Shown: positions 19,669-30,314, counted from the stretch's first letter. The stretch: DNA of 64,000 nt from Theionarchaea archaeon (GCA_018992685.1 JACVGT010000013.1:60228-124227), one strand, 5' to 3'. The notes: generated by a model from the letters alone, not told the origin. Numbers and translations: made by a program.

Positions 19669-21606
19669 TTATTTGACACTATCTTTGATTTTTTCCACAA
19701 TGGACGAATCTCGAAGTGTTGTGGTGTCGCCGAGTTCCTTTCCTTCCGCAATGTCCTTGAGCAATCGGCGCATGATCTTTCCCGATCTGGTCTTGGGCAA
19801 ATCCTCGGTGAACACAATCCAGTCTGGCCTGGCAATGGGGCCGATAACAGTGCCCACATGTTTCTTGAGATCTGCTTCCAGTTGATCGGAGTGTGAGTGC
19901 TCACCTTTGAGAATGACAAAGGCCATGATTCCCTGTCCTTTCACTTCGTGAGGTCTGGCTACAACAGCTGCCTCTGCCACGGCAGGATGGTCAACAAGCG
20001 CAGATTCGACTTCCATGGTACTGATTCTGTGGCCTGAAACATTCATCACATCGTCCACACGCCCCAATATCCAGATGTATTCATCCATGTCTTTCTTTGC
20101 TCCATCTCCAGGGAAGTAGATTTCTTTGCCGTAGCGATCCCAATAGGTCTTCACATACCGATCAGGGTCTTTGTACAACGTTCGAAGCATGGCGGGCCAC
20201 GGAGTTTTCATCACCAGGTATCCACCACCTCCCGGAGGCACCGAATTTCCCTTGTCATCCAGCACATCTGCTTTCAAGCTGGGGAAGGGCCTGGTTGCAC
20301 TTCCCGGCTTCAACGTGGTCACTCCAGGGAGAGGTGTGATCAAGATCATGCCTGTTTCAGTCTGCCACCAGGTATCTACGATGGGGCAGTTGCTCTTGCC
20401 AATGGTCTCGTAGTACCACATCCAGGCAGCAGGGTTGATGGGTTCTCCCACACTTCCCAGAAGACGAAGAGTTGAGAGGTTGTGCATCTCGGGGTACTGC
20501 TTTCCCCACTGCATGAAGGCTCTGATAGCAGTAGGAGCAGTGTAGAACACAGTTACTCCATATTTCTCCACAAGATCCCAGAATCTGTCCTTGTCCGGGT
20601 AATCGGGCGCACCCTCAAACATCACACTGGTGGTGCCCAGAGCCAGGGGACCGTACACAATGTAGCTGTGCCCCGTGACCCAGCCGATGTCGGCTGTGCA
20701 CCAGAAGGTATCCTCCTCCTTGAGATCAAATACCCATTTGGTGGTAGCATATACCCCGGTCAAGTAGCCTCCAGTAGTATGAACAACACCTTTTGGCTTT
20801 GCAGTTGTACCCGATGTATACAAGATGTAAAGAATATCTTCAGCATCCATGGGTTCTGCTTCACACTCAGGCGAAGCATCTTTCATGAGTTCATGCCACC
20901 ACAGGTCTCGTCCTTCTGTGAAGGGTATGTTGTTTTCTGTTCGCTTCACCACAATGACATGCTCAATAGAGGGTGTTTCCTGCAATGCCTCATCTGCATT
21001 TTCCTTTAGCGAAACGACTTTTCCTCGCCTCCACCCCCCATCTGTGGTTATGAGGATCTTCGCTTCTGCATCATTGATTCTGTCCTTCAGAGAAGTAGGA
21101 GAGAACCCTCCAAATACTATGCTGTGAGGAGCACCAATGCGGGTGCAGGCCAGCATTGCAATAGGGAGTTCAGGGACCATGGGCATGTAAATGGCTACCC
21201 GGTCTCCTTTCTTCACGCCCAATCCTTTGAGAACGTTTGCGAATTTACAGACTTCTCTATAGAGATCCCAGTATGTGTATATTCTGGAATCGCCGGGTTC
21301 ACCTTCCCAGATCAAGGCGGCCTTGTTCTTTCGAAAAGTCTGAATATGCCTGTCCAGACAGTTATAACTGACATTGATTTTTCCATTGATGAACCATTTG
21401 GCCCACGGAGGATCCCAATCCAGGACTCTGTCCCATTTCTTGAACCAATGTAGTTCTTCTGCAAACGCGGCCCAGAATCCTTCGAAATCCTTTTCAGCTT
21501 TCTCATATATTGTGTCGTCCTTTACCCAGGCCTGTTTTTTGAAATCTTCAGGCGGGGGAAAAACATTTCCCTCTTCCAATAGTACTTCAATTGTCTCTTC
21601 TGACAT
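19669..21606 (-). CDS. acs: Acetyl-CoA synthetase (AMP-forming)
   Basis: [64 protein letters not shown]. Confidence 0.92.
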   Translation of the reverse strand: MSEETIEVLLEEGNVFPPPEDFKKQAWVKDDTIYEKAEKDFEGFWAAFAEELHWFKKWDRVLDWDPPWAKWFINGKINVSYNCLDRHIQTFRKNKAALIWEGEPGDSRIYTYWDLYREVCKFANVLKGLGVKKGDRVAIYMPMVPELPIAMLACTRIGAPHSIVFGGFSPTSLKDRINDAEAKILITTDGGWRRGKVVSLKENADEALQETPSIEHVIVVKRTENNIPFTEGRDLWWHELMKDASPECEAEPMDAEDILYILYTSGTTAKPKGVVHTTGGYLTGVYATTKWVFDLKEEDTFWCTADIGWVTGHSYIVYGPLALGTTSVMFEGAPDYPDKDRFWDLVEKYGVTVFYTAPTAIRAFMQWGKQYPEMHNLSTLRLLGSVGEPINPAAWMWYYETIGKSNCPIVDTWWQTETGMILITPLPGVTTLKPGSATRPFPSLKADVLDDKGNSVPPGGGGYLVMKTPWPAMLRTLYKDPDRYVKTYWDRYGKEIYFPGDGAKKDMDEYIWILGRVDDVMNVSGHRISTMEVESALVDHPAVAEAAVVARPHEVKGQGIMAFVILKGEHSHSDQLEADLKKHVGTVIGPIARPDWIVFTEDLPKTRSGKIMRRLLKDIAEGKELGDTTTLRDSSIVEKIKDSVK

Positions 21607-21733
21607 TTTCTCACCTCAGATTAGCGCAAGGCTATACATAGTTGATCTATGAATTACTTTTAAATGTTGTGGTATGTAAACTCTGTCTTCAACGAGCTAC
21701 TGCATCACTGGATGACCCTCGTCACCTGGTAAA

Positions 21734-22681
21734 TCAGGGCGAGGGAATGGCGAGATCCGCGGGGCCTTGCTTCGATAGGATCAGATCCGGGTGAATCTTT
21801 TCCACAAAATCTCGCATTATTTCTGCAAACTTGACCTTCTCCCTGGCGAACTTGGCAAGAAACTCTTCTGCAGTCCAGGGTTTGTAGATACCTCCTCCTG
21901 CTGCTAGGGCAGTGCCAGGTTCTATTTTGAAGTAACAGGGTGCCGTCACCCTGGCGAGCTCTGGTGTCTCCCACATTCTGTTGTACCCGCCAAAAGACTC
22001 TGACAGCATCACGTGGATGTCCACTGGAATCTTCACTGCCTTTCTGATGGCAGCAAACATGGGGAGACTCAAATCGCCAAGTGGATTGAACGTATTTGCA
22101 CCTAGTGACTCCAGGACCTTCCCTCCAGCACCACTTGCATGACCTGCGTAGATGGAAACCTTGAATATTGTGTCCTTTGGCACGATGCCGTCTTCCCGCA
22201 ACTTGGAAAGCAGCCAGAGTGCTCCCTCATCCATAACCAGGAAGCCTCTGAACCCCAGTTCAACGCAGCGCACAATATCTGCTACCAAGTATGACAAGTT
22301 GTCGCTCCCCCGGATTCTTGCTCCGGACAGACCTCCTTCTGGTGTAACCAGCTGTCGGCCTGTGTCCCAGCTGCTACGCGGTCCCGGTGTAAGAACCACT
22401 TCCATTTTCTTTTCCTTGGCCAGCCGGGCAAATTGAATCAGCTCCTCATCATCCAGGAGCGTCGAACCCATAACCACGCTGATCAGCCGGTGTATGGGCA
22501 CGTCACGTTTCTCCATTTCATCAACAAGAGCTTCCAACGTGGAAAGGTGTTCAACTCCAGAAATCTCCATGCGGTAGTGAGCACCATCAGGGAATTTCAA
22601 GGGAGAAGATGGTAGTTCGTACAAATCTCTCCCTGGAATTCCATGTTTTTCCATAGCACTCCTAATTTTCTGAATGTCCAT
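21734..22681 (-). CDS. Peptidase U32-like / TIM-barrel protein
   Basis: VELGFRGFLVMDEGALWLLSKLREDGIVP...YAGHASGAGGKVLESLGANTFNP; weak recognition. Confidence 0.4.
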   Translation of the reverse strand: MDIQKIRSAMEKHGIPGRDLYELPSSPLKFPDGAHYRMEISGVEHLSTLEALVDEMEKRDVPIHRLISVVMGSTLLDDEELIQFARLAKEKKMEVVLTPGPRSSWDTGRQLVTPEGGLSGARIRGSDNLSYLVADIVRCVELGFRGFLVMDEGALWLLSKLREDGIVPKDTIFKVSIYAGHASGAGGKVLESLGANTFNPLGDLSLPMFAAIRKAVKIPVDIHVMLSESFGGYNRMWETPELARVTAPCYFKIEPGTALAAGGGIYKPWTAEEFLAKFAREKVKFAEIMRDFVEKIHPDLILSKQGPADLAIPSP

Positions 22682-22909
22682 CTGAATTCCTCCTCTACGA
22701 CCTTTATTTCTCAATATGAATGTGTGAAAGTTTTTTACCTTAAATAATTATCGGATCACGTGGGTTCTGAGTTTTCCCCGCTCTGCATTCCGTACAGCGC
22801 AAATAGGGTATAATATTCACCTTTTCTCTGCGTCAAAAAGCTGCTGGGAAATTCATTCCAAGAGTCTAAAAGTATCCATCCAGGACTTCCCACATATGAA
22901 AAGCAAAAG

Positions 22910-23096
22910 AAATAATAGGAATGCTCCCTGGAGAGGAGCATTCCCTCAGTTCTTCCTCATCCTTCACCTCCCTGGGCAGAGACCAAATCATAATGGTGAT
23001 TGTGATTTGAAAAGGGACAGGCCTTCTCGTCTTACCTTTGGAGGGAATTTCTTCCTTTCAAAGAAGAAATACTCCTAAGCATCTTTCCTTCTTACT
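22910..23096 (-). ncRNA. Candidate structured RNA with three hairpins, the last terminator-like
   Basis: Perfect stems 22918-22927/22935-22944 and 22984-22990/23003-23009; 23047-23054/23063-23070; palindromic TATA CTTTATAAAG at 23116-23125. Confidence 0.4.
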
Positions 23097-23265
23097 AAAT
23101 ATAGGCCTGTCGTTGCTTTATAAAGTTTTCCACTCTAGAATTCTAGGGAAAACTTACTTGGGAAATCCGCGAGAAATTTATAGGCTTTTGTAAAAACTCC
23201 TTATAAGTCTTCCAGTCAATCTTTAATTTTTACAAGCAAACTAGAAATATTCCCGAGCATAATGT

Positions 23266-23329
23266 GGCAATTCCGTGGAGAGCTTTGGGATAATCAGTGC
23301 TCTAGAACCCTACGTTCTCTCCGGTTGCC
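23266..23329 (+). ncRNA. Candidate structured small RNA upstream of gcvH-like gene
   Basis: 23266-23270/23325-23329, 23273-23274/23323-23324, 23277-23282/23317-23322; T-run follows. Confidence 0.4.
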
Positions 23330-23528
23330 TTTTCGGACTGTATTTTCGATTTAACGGAAAGATCACAGAAGATTAAATTTTTGATTAGATAAAACGCCAA
23401 ATTTTTTGTTTTAATTTCTCCAGGTGCCAGCAACCAAAGAAGTGACTCCACTTCAACGTCGACTTTGATCTCGGCGAAAATCTTTTAAGGAACTGGGATA
23501 GAGTGAGGAAAGAGTACGAGGTGGTATC

Positions 23529-23957
23529 ATGAACATTCAAGGATATGAACTCCCTGATGATCTCTACTACGAAGAACATCACTACTGGGCACGGGTGGAA
23601 GGAGCCCTTATAGTTGTTGGAGCTACTGATTATACACAGAAAGCGGCAGGAGACTTTGTATTTGTGGAACTGCCCTATGAAGGGGACAAAGTGGAGCAGG
23701 GAAAGCCCTTTGCTACAATAGAATCTGGGAAATGGACAGGGAGAATATACGCTCCTGTCTCAGGAGAAGTCGCTGAAGTCAACGAAGATTTGGAGGATGA
23801 TTACACAAAAATAAACCAGGATCCCTATGGGGAAGGCTGGATTATTAAGATCAAGCCTTCAAATCTGGATGCAGACCTAAAAACCCTGCTTCATGAGAAA
23901 AAAGAAGTAGAAGAGTGGATGAAGAAGGAGATCGAAATCCACAAGACCGAAGTCTAA
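23529..23957 (+). CDS. gcvH: Glycine cleavage H-protein-like lipoyl carrier
   Basis: ATIESGKWTGRIYAPVSGEVAEVNEDLEDDYTKINQDPYGEGWIIKIKPS with a lysine at the lipoylation position. Confidence 0.85.
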   Translation: MNIQGYELPDDLYYEEHHYWARVEGALIVVGATDYTQKAAGDFVFVELPYEGDKVEQGKPFATIESGKWTGRIYAPVSGEVAEVNEDLEDDYTKINQDPYGEGWIIKIKPSNLDADLKTLLHEKKEVEEWMKKEIEIHKTEV

Positions 23958-24124
23958 CTCTTTTTTCACTTTTTATTTTTGATCATGCTGATTCTTTCCT
24001 CTGAAGAAAGCTCCAGGGTCCTGACTTCTTACCTGGACCATACCTTCCCCATTATCCATCCCAGCGGAGAAATGAGGATGTCTCAAACCGTAGAAAACTA
24101 TAAAAAGGAAAACCAAGATTATAA

Positions 24125-24649
24125 GTGGAGGTTGTTCATATGGCCGAATTGCTGGTAAGGGACGCAATGACTGAAAGCTACGTGAAACTTAGTCCTAGAA
24201 CCATTTCCAGTGAAGCTGCACGGATTATGGCAGATTCAGATGCAGATTGTATCCTCGTTATTAGAGAGGGATCTCCAGCGGGGATCGTAACTGCCTCAGA
24301 TTTCTTGCGCCGTGTGGTAGCTGAAGGGAAAAATGCCAGCGAAATTCTTTTGAAGGACATAATGTCTTCACCGGTTGTTACTATTGATCCCAACAAGACC
24401 TTGGCTGAAGCATCAAACAGACTGTCTGCAAATGGCGTGAAGAGACTCATTGTAATGGACGGAACCATGGTGGCTGGAGTGCTAACGTCGGTTGATATCC
24501 TGTTCTATGCTGAAGATCTGGGAGAAGCTGAGGAAGAACGTGAGGTAGGACCCAGCATGTGTGAGATATGCGGTGGCTACTTTGAAGTACTGACCGAATT
24601 TGATGGGAAATTTGTCTGTGAAGACTGCATGGAGCTGCTCGAAGGGTGA
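24125..24649 (+). CDS. CBS-pair protein with C-terminal zinc ribbon
   Basis: Two CBS motifs; C-terminal CEICGGYFEVLTEFDGKFVCEDCMELL. Confidence 0.85.
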   Translation: MEVVHMAELLVRDAMTESYVKLSPRTISSEAARIMADSDADCILVIREGSPAGIVTASDFLRRVVAEGKNASEILLKDIMSSPVVTIDPNKTLAEASNRLSANGVKRLIVMDGTMVAGVLTSVDILFYAEDLGEAEEEREVGPSMCEICGGYFEVLTEFDGKFVCEDCMELLEG

Positions 24650-24653
24650 AATT

Positions 24654-25418
24654 ATGCAGGTACACGAAATCATGAAGGAGCCAGCAGTAGTAGGACCTGA
24701 AGATTTTGCTACGAGAGTCAGAGCGTTGTTACGGGATAAGACTAGAATTGCTCTGGTAAAAGAAGATGCTAAGTTTCTGGGAATTATCACTCGGAAAGAT
24801 ATCATGCTGGTAACCTCAACAAAATCCAACCTCAAGGCCAGAGAAATCATGTCGACGCCTATGCTGACGTTCAGGCCTGATGAGGAAGTTCACGAAGCAG
24901 GCAGGAAAATGATTGAGATGGACGTGTATTCCTCCCCAGTCATGGAGGATGCTTCTGTTTTGGGAATTGTGCACATGGAAGAGATTCTGCAGAGTGTATA
25001 CCGCCCCACATCAAAAAAAGTTATAGACATCATGACGACTGAGGTGGTATCCTGTGATACATCTGAAAATGTCATAAAAGTATGGAATCTCATGAAGTAC
25101 CACGATTTTACTGGGCTCCCTGTGACCAGAGAAGTGTCCACCTCTCGTCGTCGATACAAAAAACTTGAAGGATTCGTCACAAGAAAGGATATTCTTCGCA
25201 GTGGAACCATCAGGCCAGGAGAAGAAGTCCATTCCCGCCCCCCTGCCATCGAGAAGGCCATGACCCGTACTCCAAAGTACGTGCGTCCTCATGATTCAGT
25301 TGATGCCTGTGTAAACCTGTTCAAGAAGCACGATATTGGTAGACTACCCGTAATACGTGATGGGTATGAACTGATTGGAATTGTAGATAGAGAAGACGTC
25401 TTGACCCTGTACGTGTAG
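24654..25418 (+). CDS. Four-CBS protein
   Basis: Repeated IMxxPxxV...GIxxxxD motifs; start chosen at MQVHEIM. Confidence 0.85.
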   Translation: MQVHEIMKEPAVVGPEDFATRVRALLRDKTRIALVKEDAKFLGIITRKDIMLVTSTKSNLKAREIMSTPMLTFRPDEEVHEAGRKMIEMDVYSSPVMEDASVLGIVHMEEILQSVYRPTSKKVIDIMTTEVVSCDTSENVIKVWNLMKYHDFTGLPVTREVSTSRRRYKKLEGFVTRKDILRSGTIRPGEEVHSRPPAIEKAMTRTPKYVRPHDSVDACVNLFKKHDIGRLPVIRDGYELIGIVDREDVLTLYV

Positions 25419-25429
25419 GAGGAATTAAA

Positions 25430-26311
25430 ATGAAAAGAACGATCCAAGGAAAGCTTGACCGGGGGCCACGCGAGTTCGAGACCCGGGTACATGAGCATGA
25501 GGGAGAAGTAATGGGTATTGCGCGAAGAAACGTGATCACTGTTCCCCCCACCATTTCAATCAAAGGAGCTGCAGAAACCATGGCTTCTTACAAGACCAGG
25601 AGACTGCCAATTACCCATCCTGGTACAGGTAAGATCGAAGGTATTATAATCAGCAGAGATATCATCAATTTCCTGGGTGGTGGAGAGAAAAACAGAATTA
25701 TTTCAGAAAAGTACTATGGGAATTTATTTGCTGCGATTAATGATTCTATCCGCGACATCATGAGCCGTGATGTTATCACAGTGAAGAATTCTGCCTCCAT
25801 TGATGAAGTCGTCAGGGAAATGAAAGAAAAGAATGTCGGGGGATTTCCAGTTGTAAATGCTGAATATCAGGTGGTGGGTATCATCGAGGAGAAGGACCTG
25901 GTGCGGCAGATTGCAGGAACAATCACCGGTGAACTGGTGGGGGATAGAATGACCACCAATCCCATAGCCATTACCCCAGGAACCACCATCAGAGATACCA
26001 ATAGGTTCATGATCGCCAATGACATCAGGAGACTCCCTGTTGTGAGTGAGGGCGAATTGGTGGGATTAATAACCACCACAGACATTTTGCGCTATTTTGC
26101 CTCCAATGAGATGTTTAGACAAATGAAGGGAGATCCGCTGTCACTTCGCATACGAGAGGTCATGGTATCTGATATGAAGACCATATCTCCCAGGGAAGAC
26201 GTGGGAAAGGCTGTCCAGGTCATGAAGGATAGTGATGTGGGGTGCCTGCTGGTCATGGATGGAGGCCTGGTGGGAATGCTCACTGAACGAGATATCCTGG
26301 GATTGTTTTAG
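25430..26311 (+). CDS. Four-CBS protein
   Basis: Repeated CBS motifs (IRDIMSRDVITVKN, VGDRMTTNPIAITPG, IREVMVSDMKTISP). Confidence 0.85.
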   Translation: MKRTIQGKLDRGPREFETRVHEHEGEVMGIARRNVITVPPTISIKGAAETMASYKTRRLPITHPGTGKIEGIIISRDIINFLGGGEKNRIISEKYYGNLFAAINDSIRDIMSRDVITVKNSASIDEVVREMKEKNVGGFPVVNAEYQVVGIIEEKDLVRQIAGTITGELVGDRMTTNPIAITPGTTIRDTNRFMIANDIRRLPVVSEGELVGLITTTDILRYFASNEMFRQMKGDPLSLRIREVMVSDMKTISPREDVGKAVQVMKDSDVGCLLVMDGGLVGMLTERDILGLF

Positions 26312-26320
26312 GGTGGTACC

Positions 26321-27088
26321 ATGCACATTAGAGAAATCATGAAAGAACCTATTCATGTTGACAAGGATCAAAGGCTTTCTCACGCAATAGACCTTTTCAA
26401 TAAGCACAATATCGCCCGTCTGCCCGTTCTTGAAGGTGGTGATCTGGTGGGGATCGTGACGCAGAGAGATGTCATGGATAAGATCGGATACTTCAAAGAG
26501 GATCTGAAAGTATCCACCTATCATATATCCACCTGCATGACAAAAGATCCCTACACTCTCAGCCCTTCAGACCCTGTTGAAAATGCAATTACGATCTTCC
26601 GCAGGCGCAAGATCTCAGGAATACCCATTGTGGATGAGCAGCTCGTAGGGATGGTCACCAAACTGGATGTAATCCAACAATGCAGGTACGCTGGGAATGT
26701 AGCAGATTGTTATACACCCCAATTCGTGTCTGTATCTGCCAGTGAAAGGGTTGTACATGCCCGGATGCTTATGCTCAGGCATAATGAACGCTGTTTCCCT
26801 GTTGTTGATAATACCCTTGAAGGAGTCATTACAACGGGAGATGTGGTCTACGAGCTGTACAAATTCATGGACTCGGTTGACAGGCATCAGAGCTCTCTGG
26901 TGAGAAATCTCAGTGTGGAGGAGGCCATGAATCAGAACCCTGTGACTACTGCTCCCTGGGTGGAACTGGAAACAGTGAAGAAAATAATGGTCAGTGATAA
27001 TCTTTCCACACTGCCAGTTGTAACTGAAGAGTCCGAGGTGTTGGGGCTGATATCAAAAGACGAAATGATGCAGACGCTTGAAGTATAG
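26321..27088 (+). CDS. Four-CBS protein
   Basis: Repeated CBS motifs (IREIMKEPIHVDK, STCMTKDPYTLSP, VEEAMNQNPVTTAP). Confidence 0.85.
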   Translation: MHIREIMKEPIHVDKDQRLSHAIDLFNKHNIARLPVLEGGDLVGIVTQRDVMDKIGYFKEDLKVSTYHISTCMTKDPYTLSPSDPVENAITIFRRRKISGIPIVDEQLVGMVTKLDVIQQCRYAGNVADCYTPQFVSVSASERVVHARMLMLRHNERCFPVVDNTLEGVITTGDVVYELYKFMDSVDRHQSSLVRNLSVEEAMNQNPVTTAPWVELETVKKIMVSDNLSTLPVVTEESEVLGLISKDEMMQTLEV

Positions 27089-27193
27089 CTTTTTGCCCCT
27101 CATTAAGGAAAGTCTTTTAAGCCTCTCTTTCTGAGAGCTGTTCAGGAGATGAGGTTGATATGCCTGTCTTTGTAAAGAGCGGAGGCGAGGCTG

Positions 27194-28159
27194 TTGCCTA
27201 CCAGCCTTGAAGCTAAAATGAGGCACTACAGGATGATCTATGAAATTCTGTGGTTCCAGACACCACGAATCCCTGTTAAAGATATTTCTTCCGTGCTTCA
27301 CGTTGACCCCAGAACTGCTAACAGAAGGATGAAAGAAGCAGTCACCCAAGGATATCTTGCAGGACCTCAAATCAGAAAACGCTCTTATGCGAATATGAAA
27401 GAGTATATGTACTTCATTTCCTGTGAAAATCCTTTCCCCAGGTACCTGAGCTACAGCAAGGATGAACAGGTAGTTTACCATGCTAGAATGGCTGGGTTTG
27501 CCAGTTTGTGGGTAATCTCCAAGGCCCCTCTGGACATCAAAGACGCCATAGTACTGGAAGGATACCGATCTGACTACCACCTTTCATGCCCTCCTGACCA
27601 ATCATGGGAACACGCAGTGGAGATCATGACGTCTTCCATAGAAACCTGTGACCTCCACAGATGGCAGCCCAAGGGAATTCTCAGCAATCGTTGGGACACG
27701 CATGTCCAGTGGGACGAGGAAGATGAGTCTTTATACAAGTATTTTAAGTACAACTTGAGGAAACCCTTTTCTCCCGTAATGAGGAAACATCTCATCAGCT
27801 CCGGGAAAATATATTCATTTCTTGAAAAGCTGCCTTCCTGCTGCACTCTGGTTACCAGTTATTTCCCGGAAGGAGTAGCTGCATACGACCCTTACCTTTT
27901 CATGTTTGAAACGGAGTATGAAGATTTCGTCATTGACGTGTTCTCCCAGCTTCCTACATCTTGCTTTTTCTTCAAGGTCTCGGGCAGGCTATTCTTGTTG
28001 GCGTATGTGAAGCGTCATCTCCTCAGGTATGATGGTCTCACCATTTCTGACATAGGCCAGTTGCAGATTCCCATTCTGGTAAAGGCTCTCATGGACGAAG
28101 GAATCATCACGAGTGAAGATCACGCCATAGTGGAATATCACTGGGCAAAAGATTTGTAA
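27194..28159 (+). CDS. Winged-helix-like regulatory protein of unknown family
   Basis: N-terminal VKDISSVLHVDPRTANRRMKEAVTQGYLAGP looks like an HTH; TTG start or ATG at 27218. Confidence 0.5.
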   Translation: MPTSLEAKMRHYRMIYEILWFQTPRIPVKDISSVLHVDPRTANRRMKEAVTQGYLAGPQIRKRSYANMKEYMYFISCENPFPRYLSYSKDEQVVYHARMAGFASLWVISKAPLDIKDAIVLEGYRSDYHLSCPPDQSWEHAVEIMTSSIETCDLHRWQPKGILSNRWDTHVQWDEEDESLYKYFKYNLRKPFSPVMRKHLISSGKIYSFLEKLPSCCTLVTSYFPEGVAAYDPYLFMFETEYEDFVIDVFSQLPTSCFFFKVSGRLFLLAYVKRHLLRYDGLTISDIGQLQIPILVKALMDEGIITSEDHAIVEYHWAKDL

Positions 28160-28192
28160 ATCCTAAATCCAGAATGCCCATGATGCCTACTG

Positions 28193-29689
28193 TTACATGA
28201 ACTTTCTCTTTACGATGAGCCTCAGCAGCATGAGTACAGGGATGATCTCCAGTCTTCCGATCCACATGTTGAACATAAGGGTGACTTTATTGAGTGTCCC
28301 CATCCAGGGGCCAGTGATTCCTGTGGACAGTCCAACATTTCCCTGAGCTGATGCCACCTCAAAGATTGCATCTCCCAGAGTGTATTGAGGAGGAATGGTC
28401 TGCAAAAGCACCAGAACTCCCATGAGCAGAAAGAAAAGCCACAAGAATGAAATAAGGCCAGCTTCTGCCACTTCTTCATTTGCCTCATCCAATGATAGTG
28501 ATTTTGAACCCAGCTTGTAGGAGATGACTGCAGCGGGAGAGAGAGAAACCTTCCTGAACTTCCATACCACTCCTTTGTATAGAAGGATTACCCTAATCAG
28601 TTTTATTCCTCCCACTGTAGAACCTGCTGCACCTCCTATGATCATGGCCAGAGAGAGGAGGAGTTTGGAGGACTCACTCCATGCGTGAACGTTGGTCGTC
28701 TGAAATCCAGTACATGTCAACGCAGAAATGAACTGAAAACTGGAAAATCTGAAAGATGTGGGGGCAGCAGCATATGTCTGCATATTCACATACGTTATGA
28801 AGGCAATGGCTGTTCCAGCAATCAGGAAAAAGGCTCTGTTCTGAGGATCGGTAAAGAATACTCTGTAATTAACCCTGATCATCCGATAATGAATCACGAA
28901 AGATACTGCACCTGCTATCATGATTGGGATGAGCGCATAGTCAATGAGGGGAGAATCATAGGTGCCGATGCTGTTGTCCACAACAGAGAACCCTCCTGTG
29001 GCAATGCCAGTCATGGCATGATTTATGGCATCCCACAGAGGCATCCGACATAACCACAGCACGAATACGCCCAAAACAGTATATATGAGGAATATCTTCC
29101 AGATGGTTTTCACTGTTGACACAATTGAAGGATGAATTTTCTCTACCCGACCCTCTGATTTGTACAGTGAGTAGGCTCCTGTCCCAGGCCTGGCCAGAAT
29201 GGATATCATGAGCACGATGACGCCTACTCCTCCGATCCACTGCATGAGAGACCTCCAGAACTGGATGCTGTGAGACAAGAGGTCTTCCCTGATTACCATG
29301 GTCAACCCAGTCCCGCTCCATCCAGACATACATTCAAACATGCAGTCAACAAACGGCATCTTCTCTATGAAAAAAATCGGTATTGTGCTGTACAGGGGGA
29401 CAATAACCCATGCCAGAGCTGCCACGATCATGGCATGCCTGATCTTTGGCTCTTCTTCCACTCGTACTGAAAGCAGGGCATGTGAAGACAGAAATGCCAC
29501 TCCACTGGTTATCAGAAAGTACAAAATTGCGTGGAATTCCCCAAATATCACAGGCACAATTGCAGCGAAGAAAGCCACAAAGGAGAATATGCGCAGGACT
29601 CTGCCAAGCTCTTCAAGGATAATTCTAGCATCAGAGGCAAGAATCCCCTTCATGGGATCATCCCGTAAATAGCTTCGTTGTCTCTTCAA
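28193..29689 (-). CDS. trkH: TrkH-family potassium transporter
   Basis: Multi-TM; CMSGWSGTGLTM, MTGIATGGFSVVDNSIG, GGAAGSTVGGIKLIRV, ASAQGNVGLSTGITGP. Confidence 0.85.
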   Translation of the reverse strand: MKRQRSYLRDDPMKGILASDARIILEELGRVLRIFSFVAFFAAIVPVIFGEFHAILYFLITSGVAFLSSHALLSVRVEEEPKIRHAMIVAALAWVIVPLYSTIPIFFIEKMPFVDCMFECMSGWSGTGLTMVIREDLLSHSIQFWRSLMQWIGGVGVIVLMISILARPGTGAYSLYKSEGRVEKIHPSIVSTVKTIWKIFLIYTVLGVFVLWLCRMPLWDAINHAMTGIATGGFSVVDNSIGTYDSPLIDYALIPIMIAGAVSFVIHYRMIRVNYRVFFTDPQNRAFFLIAGTAIAFITYVNMQTYAAAPTSFRFSSFQFISALTCTGFQTTNVHAWSESSKLLLSLAMIIGGAAGSTVGGIKLIRVILLYKGVVWKFRKVSLSPAAVISYKLGSKSLSLDEANEEVAEAGLISFLWLFFLLMGVLVLLQTIPPQYTLGDAIFEVASAQGNVGLSTGITGPWMGTLNKVTLMFNMWIGRLEIIPVLMLLRLIVKRKFM

Positions 29690-30314
29690 TCTTCTTGGCC
29701 AGAACGAACACTGTAACTCTGTCCCCTTCCATTATGATGGTATCACCTCGTGGAATGATAATTTCATCATCGCGGGTAATGGCTACTATCAAGGCATCTT
29801 TCTGGGCCAATCTCAGGCTGTCCAGCGTTTTATCCACCACGGAAGCTTTATCTGTAACCACAATTTCGAAAATCTCCGCCTCTCCACCTCCAATGCTCAT
29901 AAAATCTCTGATGGATGGCCTCTGAAGTATACGGTATAAATACTCAGCTACTGCTGACGCAGGATTCTCCATGACATTTGCTCCAATCCTTCTGAACATC
30001 AGTGCGTGCTCGGGTTGGGAAACTAGGGACACGAGTGACTGGATCTTCAATTCCTTGCCCACCAGAACGGTAAGAAGATTTACTGCATCATCTTTTGTAG
30101 TGGCAGCCAGGGCATCGGCTCTGCGGGCTCCTGCATCCTCCAGGATGGATCTGATAGTAGAATCCCCACATATCGCCATTATGTCGTATTTCTCTGTAAT
30201 CTCACTGCACCTGTCCTCGTCCTTATCCACAATCACAGTATTGTGTCCTCTTTCTGCGGCAATCTTCACAAGGCTCTCGCCTATTCTTCCAGCTCCGACC
30301 ACAATTATATACAT
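29658..30314 (-). CDS. trkA: TrkA-family potassium uptake regulator
   Basis: MYIIVVGAGRIGESLVKIAAERGHNTVIVDKDEDRC; TrkA-C-like C-terminus. Confidence 0.88.
   Translation of the reverse strand: MYIIVVGAGRIGESLVKIAAERGHNTVIVDKDEDRCSEITEKYDIMAICGDSTIRSILEDAGARRADALAATTKDDAVNLLTVLVGKELKIQSLVSLVSQPEHALMFRRIGANVMENPASAVAEYLYRILQRPSIRDFMSIGGGEAEIFEIVVTDKASVVDKTLDSLRLAQKDALIVAITRDDEIIIPRGDTIIMEGDRVTVFVLAKKIEETTKLFTG

Noticed and set aside
27161-27211. 16-aa upstream ORF MPVFVKSGGEAVAYQP
   Set aside because: Too short and unsupported; may be chance before the TTG/ATG start of the HTH-like gene.
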